Of a stretch of 64,000 nt of DNA, positions 51,337 to 61,341 are shown piece by piece; the first letter of the stretch is position 1, and each line of letters begins with the position of its first letter. Under the pieces are notes generated by a model. The model did no database searches and was not told the origin of the DNA. It was given only the letters and a program-made list of their open reading frames with translations. Made by a program: the position numbers and the translations under genes. Source of the DNA: Paracyclopina nana (lineage: Eukaryota; Arthropoda; Copepoda; Cyclopoida; Cyclopettidae); contig JAGUCH010000004.1 of NCBI GenBank assembly GCA_019096065.1, positions 6,014,001 to 6,078,000 of the forward strand, in the 5' to 3' direction.

Positions 51337-51825
51337 TAGTAATGGAACGAGCCGGAAATTTTCAGCTTGATCAAGCTTCAAGCTTTTAGAAATGTGTTCG
51401 AGCGATCCCAAGCTTTTGTAAATTATAATCAAGCTTTTTCAAGCTCAAAATTTCACATTTCAAGCTTTTTTCAAGCTTTTCACTTTTTAGTATTTTGACA
51501 TAAAAATGGCGATTAGTCACCAGATTTGACAAAATTACCCAAAAAGCGCAAATAATGATAGAACTAGCTTTAACTTTGATTAAGTACTTCACTCCCTCAA
51601 GTATTTGCTAATTTTAAAATCTGCCCTTTTTTGTTTTGATTAAAAATGGATAAAGTTTTGAAATTTTTTGGTGTCAAGCTTTTTCAAGCTTTGCATTTTT
51701 TGGGTTCAAGCTTTTTCAAGCTTTTCAAAATTTGGTTCGAGCGATCCCAAGCTTTTTGCTTATGTAGCTCAAGCTGGGTTTTAGCTTCAAGCTTTCAAGC
51801 CAAGCTGAAACTTGTTCCATCACTA
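51337..51825. mobile_element. TAGTGATG-family hAT-type MITE, copy 3
   Basis: 489 bp. Left end TAGTAATGGAACGAG (one mismatch), right end CTTGTTCCATCACTA. Perfect 8-bp target duplication GTTTGTGG at 51329-51336 and 51826-51833. The interior is dense in CAAGCTTTTTCAAGCTTTT-like words (AAGCTT). It closely matches copy 4 along its full length. Confidence 0.93.
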
Positions 51826-51839
51826 GTTTGTGGGACCGA

Positions 51840-52398
51840 CAGAGTTATCAATGGTGGTCGGAAACGACCAAAGTGGTCGTTTTTGACTGACTTTGGTCGG
51901 AAAAAAAATTGGTGGTCAGTGGTCGGAAAAGTGGTCGTTTTTGAAACTGACCAAAACTAGCTAAAAATAGGCACTTTTAGACTAAAAAGGACCAAAATTC
52001 CAATTTAAAATTGCACATTTTTTCCTTTGGGAAGTAATCTAAAATATATAAACTTAGCAAATAAGATTGGTCTCAATAGAAATATGAAATTAGATGAGAA
52101 ACAGCTTCTCATGAGTAAGGCTACTTTTTTGCTCAGAGATGCGACATCAAAATAAAAATTCTGATTTCTTGTAAACATTTTCCTAAGTGAAATATTTTTT
52201 ACAGCAAACATTGCTCAAAAAGACTTTGCAGATAAAAAAAGGACATTTTATGCATAAATTGTGTGAGTTTTGGCCGTTTTTGTGTAGGTGGTCGGAAAAG
52301 TGGTCGTTTTCGAAATAGCCTGAAAAATGGTGGTCGCAAAAGTGGTCGTTTTTGGCCAAAAAGGTGGTCGGAAGCCTAAAAATCCGTTGATAACTCTG
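51840..52398. mobile_element. hAT-type MITE, CAGAGTTATCAA family
   Basis: 559 bp. Ends CAGAGTTATCAATGG and CCGTTGATAACTCTG. Perfect 8-bp target duplication GGGACCGA at 51832-51839 and 52399-52406. The interior repeats GTGGTCGGAAAAGTGGTCG and GGTCGTTTTTG at both sides. The left target copy overlaps by two bases the right target copy of the preceding element, so the insertions abut. Confidence 0.92.
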
Positions 52399-52551
52399 GG
52401 GACCGAACGGACTCAAGCTTTAGTTATAGTTTCTTGAAGCCTGAAAAACTGTTCAACCTTTCTGGGTCTTGCAGACTTGAAATCATTATCAAATCTCAGG
52501 CTCTCAGCGAGTCTGCTTATTCAGACATTATTCATAGGTCAATGTTTTGTT

Positions 52552-53041
52552 TAGTGATGGAACGAGCCGGAAATTTTCAGCTTGATCAAGCTTCAAGCTT
52601 TTAGAAATGTGTTCGAGCGATCCCAAGCTTTTGAAAATTATTATCAAGCTTTTTCAAGCTCGAAATTTCACATTTCAAGCTTTTTTCAAGCTTTTCACTT
52701 TTGTAGTATTTTGACATAAAAAATTGCGATTAGTCACCAGATTTGACAAAATTACCCAAAAAGCGCAAATAAAGACAGAAATAGCTATAACTTTGATTAA
52801 GTACTTCACTCCCTCAAGTATTTGCTAATTTTAAAATTTGCCCTTTTTTGTTTTGATAAAAAATGGATAAAGTTTTGAAATTTTTTGGTGTCAAGCTTTT
52901 TCAAGCTTTGTATTTTTGGGTTCAAGCTTTTTCAAGCTTTTCAAAATTTGGTTCGAGCGATCCCAAGCTTTTTGCTTATGTAGCTCAAGCTGGGTTTTAG
53001 CTTCAAGCTTTCAAGCCAAGCTGAAACTCGTTCCATCACTA
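52552..53041. mobile_element. TAGTGATG-family hAT-type MITE, copy 4
   Basis: 490 bp. Ends TAGTGATGGAACGAG and CTCGTTCCATCACTA, perfect over 15 bp. Perfect 8-bp target duplication GTTTTGTT at 52544-52551 and 53042-53049. The AAGCTT-rich interior is near-identical to copy 3, so both are young. It ends 95 bp before the ATG of the next gene and probably lies in its promoter. Confidence 0.95.
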
Positions 53042-53136
53042 GTTTTGTTTTCTGACTTTTTTTGTTTTTTCTCGCTAAATCGCGAAAGGCAAAACGAAAG
53101 CGCAGAATACTTTTGCAAAAAATTACATGTACGGAG

Positions 53137-54816
53137 ATGAACGAAAATTGGAGAATAGTGAAAGCCGAAACCGGCGAAGATATCATCAAGGTTAGTGCAA
53201 ATCCTCCTTCAGATGAAGACTTCAGCGTGGCTACAAGCGTCGATATGCAAAAGAAATCGGCCATTTTCTACGAGCTCATATCAGATGGGTTGGGCGTGCT
53301 GTTTTCCCGAGAACATGGATCGGTGCTGTTTCACTTGGACAATTTGTACATTGATGGCTCACCCGCATCCTATTCTGACGTTGCCAGCCTCACCCGCGGC
53401 GACGTCCGCTCTTTTGTCTTTGTCGCAATTTATGCCACCGACCCGAAATATTCTGTCATTTCTCCTACGAACACCATTCAACAAGCTATCGCCGTTTGGC
53501 GTGGGAAAGCGCCCCAAAACCTCGACAAATTTATGGAAACGAAGGCCTTTGTTGATGACCTGAAAGAGCACCGCGAACATATGGTTCAACTTGCACAAGA
53601 GGGCTGTTTCACTGAGCTGGCCATGATGCGCGTCAAAGGTAGGATTGTCTGTCACTTTGAAGGTGGCAGATATGGAGTCATTGAATTGACGGACGGGCCG
53701 CATCAAGGCGCTTGGGTCATGTTTAAAAAAGAGGATGCCTTCGTCTTTCGAAGGAGGCTGGAATCTCAGGATGACTTGAACTACTGCCTCCCCATTAACC
53801 TCAAAGTCTCCTTGGATTGCATCAAAGTCACTGAGCCGTCAGATACTTTGCATGTCTTGGGAATCGATTATCAAGCTGTCGTTGTCTTGGCCGGTACTTG
53901 GCCTGAATTGCCTCATCCCACTGCGTTAACCAAACGAGGGGAAAACGGAACTTATGCTCCCAAGTTCGAAGGGACTCATTCCTTTTATTACCTGAGCAGA
54001 GACATTGGCTGGCAACTGACTTTGAAGCAAAAAGACTTTCACCGCACATGCTTTGGATGCGAGACACTTAGCCCACTTAACTCCGAAATAAGGGGGGCAA
54101 GAGACTTCCAGTGCTGGTATGAAACCTTTTCAGCCAGACCATTTAAGCACAGGAAATTTGACCGAAACCGGTGAGTTACAAATATCAATAATTATTAAGC
54201 CAAAACACAAGGGAAAAGACACTAGTTCCTATGGATATTTATCACTTGTAACTTTGATCGCTGACATTTTTTCAACTTTAGAAAGCTTTTAATGCATCAT
54301 GCAGGCTTACTTTTGAATTACTTTGTGAAGTTTTCTAGCCTAGTTGTAGTTTGGGAGATGACAAAATGCGGGGGTAAGCCATTTTCCGTTTTTATTAGGA
54401 TCGAGAAGCTAATTGCATCCGCTTTCAAAAACATCGAAGGTGTTTAACCACTTAGTTAGTGAGAAAATGCTAAAGGTTACTTAACTTGATTGTTCTTATG
54501 TTCTTTAAAATAGTTATCTAAATTGTTTTCAACAATAAAATCGAATTTTAGCCAAGCAACAATTCTGAAAATTAACCTTATGATTTTAAGTTTATTGCTC
54601 TGAAATTAATATCCGTTTCAGAGGCCTATCTTGTTAAGTTTTTAGTTTTGTTTTTTTTTACTTTTCCCTAGGAATAAGATGCTGGCTAGAAGTACACCAT
54701 CGCATTACTTTGGAAAAATCAATCATCCAAAATCTGCTGTTGTCCACAAGATCGAAATCAAGAAAGAAAGACCTATCAAGACAGAGAAAGCTTCCAATAA
54801 GGAATCAGTTATGTGA
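53137..54816 (+). CDS. Unrecognised two-exon protein
   Basis: Exons 53137-54170 and 54672-54816 encode 392 aa; the donor CCG|GTGAGT and acceptor TTTTCCCTAG are strong and the frame is kept. The protein has no signal peptide or membrane segment. Two segments resemble each other loosely and look like small beta-barrels: SDGLGVLFSREHGSVLFHL and VKGRIVCHFEGGRYGVIEL. Both place alternating hydrophobic strands around a Gly-rich turn, as in S1/cold-shock-like folds. This is only a visual impression. The C-terminal exon is Lys-rich and basic (KIEIKKERPIKTEK), suggesting nucleic-acid binding or nuclear location. The ATG at 53137 is the first in frame; the frame itself is open to 53062. A fresh MITE sits directly upstream. 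Confidence 0.72.
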
Positions 54817-54883
54817 CAGTATATCTCATATATGAATAATTTTTCTCTAACTTATGTATGAATAATTAAAAAATCATAGGAAA

Positions 54884-55555
54884 TTATGACCAAGCATCGG
54901 GAAATGGACGATTTTCTTCGATGGGACCATGAATATTTTCTTGAACGTCTTCTTCTTCGTGCGTAAGCGTCTCGTGGGCTGGAAAAATGTCCCGCACTTT
55001 CTTCAAGTCGGACAACACTTGACTCGACGATTCCAAATCTGAGTCGAGAGTAGAAATGACATTTCTGAAACTCTCTGCCCCATCTCGAGTTTCACTTTTC
55101 ATCAGCATAAAGTCGACCACTTCTGTAAGATTCTCCTTGGCATTTCTTATTAACTCAATGTTTGATTCGACTTGCTCAATGATCTCTGACATTTTGTTTG
55201 TCAATTCTCTGCCTCTTAACGTGAACTCGTCAGAAAACGCTTCATTGAACTCTTCCCATGTGTTAATTTCAGTGCCGCTCACATCTAGTATGACTTCTTC
55301 GTCAGCGGGCTCAATTTGGTCGAGTCTTGCCATCTCGTCGGTTGGCAAATAGGCCAGAATCGTCCTATTCTCATCTGCTAAATCAATGATTCTGACATTG
55401 GGATGGATATGCATGTGTTCAATGAAGAGTTGAATTTCTTCATTTAGCTTTAAAATTCCTGGAGAAAGATCTTTCACCCGAAGAATCCATTGCCTTGCTT
55501 GCTCGGCCAAATTTGCCACACTGATTGCTCTTTCAGCATCATAATTTTCATCCAT
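54884..55555 (-). CDS. Acidic coiled-coil protein, unrecognised
   Basis: Single-exon 223 aa protein without signal peptide or membrane segment. It is strongly acidic and mostly helical. Heptad-like stretches appear in AISVANLAEQARQWILRVKD, GRELTNKMSEIIEQVESNIE and LDSDLESSSQVLSDLKKVRD, so a rod or helical bundle is likely. The C-terminus is Glu/His-rich and ends FPDAWS. I recognise no family; length and composition would fit a subunit of a helical complex, but that is a guess. It follows PIGV on the same strand after 58 nt and converges on the preceding gene with a 67-nt gap. Confidence 0.65.
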   Translation of the reverse strand: MDENYDAERAISVANLAEQARQWILRVKDLSPGILKLNEEIQLFIEHMHIHPNVRIIDLADENRTILAYLPTDEMARLDQIEPADEEVILDVSGTEINTWEEFNEAFSDEFTLRGRELTNKMSEIIEQVESNIELIRNAKENLTEVVDFMLMKSETRDGAESFRNVISTLDSDLESSSQVLSDLKKVRDIFPAHETLTHEEEDVQENIHGPIEENRPFPDAWS

Positions 55556-55613
55556 GATTCAAAGGTACACACAAAATTTCGCTCAATGTCAATTGACAAC
55601 TTTTTTATTGTTT

Positions 55614-57236
55614 CTAGGTCCAAGGTAAAAAATTTACAAACAGCAAGGTACCAATGCATGCATATGAAATAGAATAATTGAGAAGCCAAACTCCTTCCTT
55701 TGGCATAGTCGTTCTTTCATCGATGACTAGATTTTTCCAGGCTGACATTAGGTTCTCTGGCGTTTCTAATTTTGCCAGTAAGTCCAAACGACTGGATGAG
55801 GAGCTACCCTGCTCGGTTGTCTTGTGTTCTGGTTTCTTGTCTTTGGGGGTCGTCAAAACTGCCATCCACCAATAAATAACCGGAGTGGAGGAGGCAAGCA
55901 GTCTGGTAGTAACTTGTACATTAATGCAAAAGAAGGCAAATAGTGCGAGAAACGTTGCGTGCGCAACGTAGACAAAGCATTCTTTCGGCAAAGCTCTCGC
56001 TTCTCCATAAGTATCAAAGTTGGTTGGGAGGTGGTGACTACTGGTAGTGGTGCTGCAACTGGATTTCTGGCCTTTACCGGATCTGTCAAGTCCCACCGGA
56101 GTCGCCGCAACGAGACCAAGCGCTCTGCAGTAATTTTTATGGTGTGTTAAGAATCTGCATGACTGCCATAGGACCAGAGCGATGATGGGAGTGGCCAGAG
56201 CAAAGTTGGGAATTTGCCTCCAATGGAAGTAGCTAAGAAAGCCCACATTCCAGTAATGTGATTGAATGTAGGAGTAAGGTATCGGTAGTTTGTACGAGCA
56301 CCATTCAGATGGCACCTCAGAGGGGAGCTTTAGCGAAAAATTGCGAGCATAATCAATAACAGCTTGGTCGTAATCGAGACTAGCTTTGGTGAGGCCACAA
56401 TACTGGGTGAATCCGTACCACTGGTACAGAGCAAAAGGGCCAATGCAAGCCAGGCAGCTGAAAAAGCCAGGGAAGAGAGCGTCACCAATGATGTTTGCCA
56501 CTGTGGTGGAGAGTTCATGTTTGCCCATCTTTTTCAGCCAACTGTACATGGCGATCTCGCCCACAATCATTTTGGCACTTTTGTAGGCAATGAAGCCGAG
56601 GTTGAGCAGTGCATTGGAGCGGCAGAAGCCTGCGACAGCAAGCAAAAGTCCCACTTTGAAGGAGAACCCCTTCTCCAATTTTGTCATCAGAGTGAAGCTG
56701 ACAGCAGCGTAGACAGCTTCTGAGTATGCCGCAGAAAAGAAAATGCTAGCTGGATTAATGCAGAAGAGCAGGGCTGATTTGTAGGCTAGGTATTCATCCC
56801 TGAACAGCTTCCTTGTGAGATCATAGAGTGCCAAGGCTGCCAATACGAAAAATCCACCATTGACTAGGACAGCGGCTAGCTTGATAGCTGAATGAAAATG
56901 CACTAGGCCATAGTCAACTTGCAGCCAGTAAAGTACTTCGGCTGCCACTTTCACAACGATGGGGTAGCCAGGGAAGAAGGCCAGAGAAGACTCGTACGTG
57001 TAGCCGTTGTTGACAATGTGTAGGAAATGCTGTCCGTCCCATCGAGTCAGGCCATCGGCAATCCAGCTGACGAAACGATCGCCCCAGGTTGGAACTTTGA
57101 TCACTGGAGTGACAGTCCACAAGAACACTCCCGCGTCGTGATTTGGCACTAGAGTGTCAGCTATCACAGCCAAGGCCCACACGAAGAGTCTCGAGGCCAG
57201 AGCCACGCGGACTATCTTCAGCTTTACGGGGTCCAT
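55614..57236 (-). CDS. PIGV: GPI mannosyltransferase 2 (PIG-V)
   Basis: ER enzyme that adds the second mannose to the GPI anchor precursor from dolichol-phosphate-mannose. 540 aa in one exon with about ten membrane helices. Diagnostic parts are the luminal loop DGLTRWDGQHFLHIVNNGYT with the catalytic WDG, then FFPGYPIVVK, CINPASIFFSAAYSEAVYA and CRSNALLNLGF. YSYIQSHYWNVGFLSYFHWR and a C-terminal hydrophobic helix follow. A poorly conserved Ser/Thr-rich loop around residues 390-420 looks like an insertion. A likely acceptor (ACTTTTTCCAG) lies eight nt before the ATG, and the KANSL1 stop is only 167 nt upstream. Two genes in this window (cyclase, transferrin-2) may encode clients of this pathway. 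Confidence 0.93.
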   Translation of the reverse strand: MDPVKLKIVRVALASRLFVWALAVIADTLVPNHDAGVFLWTVTPVIKVPTWGDRFVSWIADGLTRWDGQHFLHIVNNGYTYESSLAFFPGYPIVVKVAAEVLYWLQVDYGLVHFHSAIKLAAVLVNGGFFVLAALALYDLTRKLFRDEYLAYKSALLFCINPASIFFSAAYSEAVYAAVSFTLMTKLEKGFSFKVGLLLAVAGFCRSNALLNLGFIAYKSAKMIVGEIAMYSWLKKMGKHELSTTVANIIGDALFPGFFSCLACIGPFALYQWYGFTQYCGLTKASLDYDQAVIDYARNFSLKLPSEVPSEWCSYKLPIPYSYIQSHYWNVGFLSYFHWRQIPNFALATPIIALVLWQSCRFLTHHKNYCRALGLVAATPVGLDRSGKGQKSSCSTTTSSHHLPTNFDTYGEARALPKECFVYVAHATFLALFAFFCINVQVTTRLLASSTPVIYWWMAVLTTPKDKKPEHKTTEQGSSSSSRLDLLAKLETPENLMSAWKNLVIDERTTMPKEGVWLLNYSISYACIGTLLFVNFLPWT

Positions 57237-57403
57237 GCGAGGACCTGGAAAAAGTATAGTAGCTCTATTAAAATAGGCATCGTAGCATTAGGGGTGTTGT
57301 TGCGACAAAAACACATCCATTCTTATTCAAAAATTAATAGCACTGAGAGTACGAGTAGCAATTTAAAGCAATCGAATATATGGTAGTCGTCATTGAATTA
57401 TCA

Positions 57404-60400
57404 TCACTTCTCCTGAAGCGGTTGTTGATTTTGTAGTTGCGAAATTGCTCCAGATGAGCTGGGCAAAGGCTGTTTCTTGGAGCAGCCCTTCTGAGGCAAG
57501 GGAGCTCCTGTGGTGTTGCCAGTAGAATTGGCAGCCGTTTCGGCCCTACTCGTCCATTCCGGATCGTCAGGATCCTCAAGATCACCACTCCAATCTGGAT
57601 CCTCCTCCTCTTCCTCCTCTTCATTGGGCTCATCCTCGAAAGTGCTGGAGTCTTGAGATGAGGCCCTACGACTAGAAGGAACGGCCATGGTAGCATCAAC
57701 ACTATCTACATCACCATCGTTCACTGTGAACTCACTCGCCTCCGAAGGCTGTTCGAAGCCCAGGGGCATTTCTTCCAACATGACATTGTAGTCTTCCTCA
57801 CTGAGGGGGAACTTTCGCGGCTCAAACGGCTCAATAGCCGGGTAGTGACTGGGCTGAGGCTGCAGAAATTGCTGTTCAGTGCTCGGGGTTGTACACCTTG
57901 AGGACTGCTGTTGTTGACCTGACATGTCCTCGGACGGATTCCGGTCGCGTGATTTTGTGATTGAGGACGTTCTGCGTCGGTTCTTGATGCTCGCCGATGA
58001 CGGGGTTGTCACAGGGGTCGTCATGCTGTTTTCGTCTGGAGTGGACGGCCTCGTGCTCCCCTCGTCCATTTTCTCCACAGAGCCAGGAGACATGGGGTCA
58101 GGCGTGTTACAACCGCTGCTCGCCTCAGCCTGGCTATTTTGACGTCGGCTGCTCCGGCTGCGGCTTGTGGTTGATCCCATGCCAATCACCTTGAGGGGCT
58201 TCGACCAACGCTTTTGCTCCTCTACCTCGGCCTTGGAGTGACGAAGCTCATAATTGGACTCAGAGATGTCCTCAACGTTGCTGTGATATTCGGCCTCAGT
58301 GGTAGCAGCACTGGCCGCGACCTCGGCCATTTCCGCCGTCACTGTGATCAAAGCCTCCAATTCACCACGAGCTTTTGAGGGCGTTGTCGACGAGGATGAC
58401 TTTCTCGTTGACAGCTTCCTCGTCTTTCGCGTCGTGGTCTGAGTAGGTGCGGCTGCCACAACGGGCTCAGGCTGCTTAGGCTTCTCCGCAATCTTCTCAG
58501 GTGTAGTTGCGGGAGTGGGTTTCTCTGGCGGCGGCTTGTCAACTTTGTCCAGTTTGACGACAGCCTCTTCTAATACTGGGTTGCTGCTTCCACCATCCTC
58601 GATCACACGCCAAGTGGGGGTCAGGATTTCTTTGTACTTGAGTTTTTCCACGCGGGTGGAGGCCGCAATACTGTATGGGATGACGATATTGTCAATGTCG
58701 AAAGCTGTCTCGCGTTTCTTCCGGATTTGCTCGGCCAATGACATGTGCGAGTTCACCGAGGGCGAGGGCAAGGGAGACGCGTCGATGGCATCGTCCGACG
58801 CTGCGCCGATGTCGACCATCGACACGCCTCCATCGTGGTGATGCACTGTCACCGACTTTCGCCTCGACTTGTCGTGCTTCGTCTTGATCCGTTTGGCCAG
58901 GAAGCCCCGTTCGCTTTCCCTCCGCTTCAACTTGCGCTTGTTCTTGCTTTCCAGGAGCAGCTCCTCCTTGGTCAACTTTTTGAGTTTCTTCTTCTTCTTT
59001 TCAGCCTCAGCAGCCTCGATTTTGGCCTTAGCCTGAGCGCCACTCACGAGCCAGCTTCTGTTCTTGATCATTTGCATCATGTGAAGCTCGAGTGGCACAT
59101 CATTTTTAGATGACAACACCTGGTGGTACGAGTGGTCAAGCAAGGCCGCAGTCCGAGACAGGTCCTGGCTGACCGGATCCGGAGCCATGATGTGATTGCT
59201 CCGACCAAAGCAGATGGCACACCAATAGTTGGGCCGAATGCAGTCACATTTCACAGTGGACTCTTTGGCTGCTCTAGTTGACGTCCGGTGAAGGCCTAGG
59301 GTTCCTAGAATTCGTCTCCTTCGCAGCGTTTTAATTGGCCTAGTTCTGCAAGCTGTGAATGTGTCATCGTTCTGGTTGGCAGCAGCAGCCAATTCCTCGG
59401 GGCTGATGGCCATTGGCGCCAATTCCTTGATGATGATCTTGCGACCCATCGAGTCAACGCGAGAGTAGTCTCTGGTTGGAGGTTTGCAACTGAGCGGAAC
59501 TTCAGTTCCAGGATCATGCACCGCCTTTCGAGCATGGGCTGGCCACGAGATGGTGGGCTCACCCAGGGTGACAGCCCCTTTGGCAGCCCGAATTTGCCGA
59601 TGAAAGTCCGCCTGCTGCCGAATGCGGTATTCCAGGTCGGAAATCTGAGCTGTCAGCCACGTCCACTTGGAGGCAATTGAGGCCCGATTGTTGAGCCACA
59701 CCCACTTGGCCCTTTTCTTGATGGGAGCAGTCCTGTGAGTCCTCAACGAAAAGTTGTCCGTCTCGTCGCAGCTTTCTCCGCCAGAGGAGCTGTCGGTGGC
59801 TTCCGAATCGAAAGAGTCCACCATATGATGCAGGTTCGAGTTGAGTTGGCCCAACACTTCATCCACCTTGAGTTTCTCCTCGTACGTTGGAGGCTGCAGC
59901 CTGGGCGCGGGAACGCCTCCGTTCAATTTGGTGGCCTCGTCAATCTCCTCTTTGACCTTGATATCCGGAGTGGTGGGAAGTGAGACATTTGCCAAAGGCT
60001 GAGTGGGCAACGAGACAGGTGGTGGCAATGGTGGCACTGAGGGTAAAACAACACCATCGGGCAAAGGTGGAGCCCCACCCCGGAGTGCACTCAGTGCAAG
60101 ATTGGGTGGCATTTTTTGAAAGCTCATGGGTGGTGGCAAAGGTGGGGCGGCCTTTTCGCAGTAATCTCTCAGCGAGCTGATTTCATTGGAAATGTGACTT
60201 CCGAGCGTCAAACAGCGGAGCTTGTTCAGCCTTCTGTTAAGCACGGAGAACCTCCGCTCCAACTCCAATTGACGCTGGTTGTACTCAAGGACCTTTTCGT
60301 TGGCCAATGTGGCCTTGTCAACCACCTTGGCCATGTCCTGGACGGTGGTGAAAGAGTCCTCGATGACCTTTGAGGAACCACTGTTTTCGTTGGCCTCGGC

Positions 60401-60595
60401 CTCGCCCACGGCCTCGGCGTAATCGTCGAGGCCAGTGAGAACCTTCATGACGTCGTTCATGTCATCGGAGGTCAAGTTGAGGTCGACCCCGGGGCCGGTG
60501 CCAACATCACCGCCGGCCCCATCGCCGTCCACTAGCTTGTCAAGGATGTGATCCATGTTTTGCTGATGCAACGTGCTCAAGTCGCCATTTTTCAT
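57404..60595 (-). CDS. KANSL1: KANSL1, NSL histone acetyltransferase complex scaffold
   Basis: Scaffold of the non-specific lethal complex, which carries the MOF acetyltransferase. 1063 aa from the ATG at 60595. Recognisable parts: TDSSSGGESCDETD, then KWVWLNNRASIASKWTWLTA and QISDLEYRIRQQADFHRQIR, a Cys cluster (CDCIRPNYWCAICFG), and the PEHE-domain start KKRETAFDIDNIVIPYSIAA followed by STRVEKLKYKEILTPTWR. The last is near-identical to vertebrate KANSL1. The C-terminus has EPFEPRKFPLSEEDY, like the family's WERRTFPL. The frame is open to a strong acceptor (CATCTTTAG) at 60673, so an upstream exon may add 26 or more residues; I could not place its ATG. First in a minus-strand row with PIGV and the coiled-coil gene. 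Confidence 0.92.
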   Translation of the reverse strand: MKNGDLSTLHQQNMDHILDKLVDGDGAGGDVGTGPGVDLNLTSDDMNDVMKVLTGLDDYAEAVGEAEANENSGSSKVIEDSFTTVQDMAKVVDKATLANEKVLEYNQRQLELERRFSVLNRRLNKLRCLTLGSHISNEISSLRDYCEKAAPPLPPPMSFQKMPPNLALSALRGGAPPLPDGVVLPSVPPLPPPVSLPTQPLANVSLPTTPDIKVKEEIDEATKLNGGVPAPRLQPPTYEEKLKVDEVLGQLNSNLHHMVDSFDSEATDSSSGGESCDETDNFSLRTHRTAPIKKRAKWVWLNNRASIASKWTWLTAQISDLEYRIRQQADFHRQIRAAKGAVTLGEPTISWPAHARKAVHDPGTEVPLSCKPPTRDYSRVDSMGRKIIIKELAPMAISPEELAAAANQNDDTFTACRTRPIKTLRRRRILGTLGLHRTSTRAAKESTVKCDCIRPNYWCAICFGRSNHIMAPDPVSQDLSRTAALLDHSYHQVLSSKNDVPLELHMMQMIKNRSWLVSGAQAKAKIEAAEAEKKKKKLKKLTKEELLLESKNKRKLKRRESERGFLAKRIKTKHDKSRRKSVTVHHHDGGVSMVDIGAASDDAIDASPLPSPSVNSHMSLAEQIRKKRETAFDIDNIVIPYSIAASTRVEKLKYKEILTPTWRVIEDGGSSNPVLEEAVVKLDKVDKPPPEKPTPATTPEKIAEKPKQPEPVVAAAPTQTTTRKTRKLSTRKSSSSTTPSKARGELEALITVTAEMAEVAASAATTEAEYHSNVEDISESNYELRHSKAEVEEQKRWSKPLKVIGMGSTTSRSRSSRRQNSQAEASSGCNTPDPMSPGSVEKMDEGSTRPSTPDENSMTTPVTTPSSASIKNRRRTSSITKSRDRNPSEDMSGQQQQSSRCTTPSTEQQFLQPQPSHYPAIEPFEPRKFPLSEEDYNVMLEEMPLGFEQPSEASEFTVNDGDVDSVDATMAVPSSRRASSQDSSTFEDEPNEEEEEEEDPDWSGDLEDPDDPEWTSRAETAANSTGNTTGAPLPQKGCSKKQPLPSSSGAISQLQNQQPLQEK

Positions 60596-61341
60596 CACTC
60601 CAGCCTTTTCTATGTTTCGTGGCCTTTTCTTGGCTGCGAGCTTCTTGGGAGCCGCTAACGATCCCTTATCGCCTAAAGATGGAAACGCCAACTTTCTGCT
60701 TCAGCTTTGCGTGATTACACAATCTATTTTTCCCGACTGCTTCTGAGCAAACGATCAAAAAGCTCTCAAAACAGCCAAAATACGACTCTTTGAATTGTAA
60801 ACAACTTTTCGGCTCCTTTGCACATTTTCCCATTTTTGCTGACAACGGGCGCCTCAATATATTTTTGATCGACTTACAATCATTATAGATGAATTTGTGG
60901 CTGTATTTCAATTTGAGGGCGTTCCTATGGTGTTCAAAGAACCCATATGGTAACTCGAGTTGAGCTAGCTGCTCGACAACACATCTACGTAAAACGCCTT
61001 CGTGCACAGCGCCATCTCGCGGAAAAATATGGATCGACTGAAATTATATGGCTTCATGCCCCATTCATTACTGTATAGCTATATGGAATAGTTTATACCA
61101 ATACTTAATGAATCAATTAAAAGGCCTAAATTGAAAATGGCGACAACTAGAGTAAGATATCGAATTAGCCACCATTTTAAAAATGGTAACATCATAAACT
61201 TGAAATGCATGCAGGTACACAGATGGGCTTAGCGTGTACTTTTCCAGGTATGGCTTTTGGCGGCTAGCTATAGCACAGTGCAACAGCTTGGACAGGTAGT
61301 TTCAAAGTTGGGTGGTGGTATACAGACACTCTTTCAAAAAT
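60596..61341. promoter_or_regulatory. Divergent region KANSL1 / transferrin-2
   Basis: Contains the likely KANSL1 acceptor at 60674 and, beyond it, a 5' exon that I cannot delimit. An ATG with a 55-codon frame at about 60833 (minus) is in a frame that ends at the acceptor region and is not supported. The rest is the shared promoter of the two genes. Confidence 0.4.

Noticed and set aside
51738..51760. tRNA-like GGTTCGAGCGATCCC motif
   Set aside because: It resembles a T-arm, but it lies inside a MITE, recurs in each copy, and no acceptor stem, D arm or anticodon arm surrounds it.
55864..56119. Possible intron in the weakly conserved Ser/Thr-rich loop of PIGV
   Set aside because: The frame is continuous and no matching GT-AG pair with a pyrimidine tract was evident, so it is kept as a coding insertion.
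60666..61007. 113-codon minus-strand frame upstream of KANSL1
   Set aside because: It runs through the likely splice acceptor of the KANSL1 exon and shows no similarity to KANSL1 N-termini; probably 5' UTR sequence.
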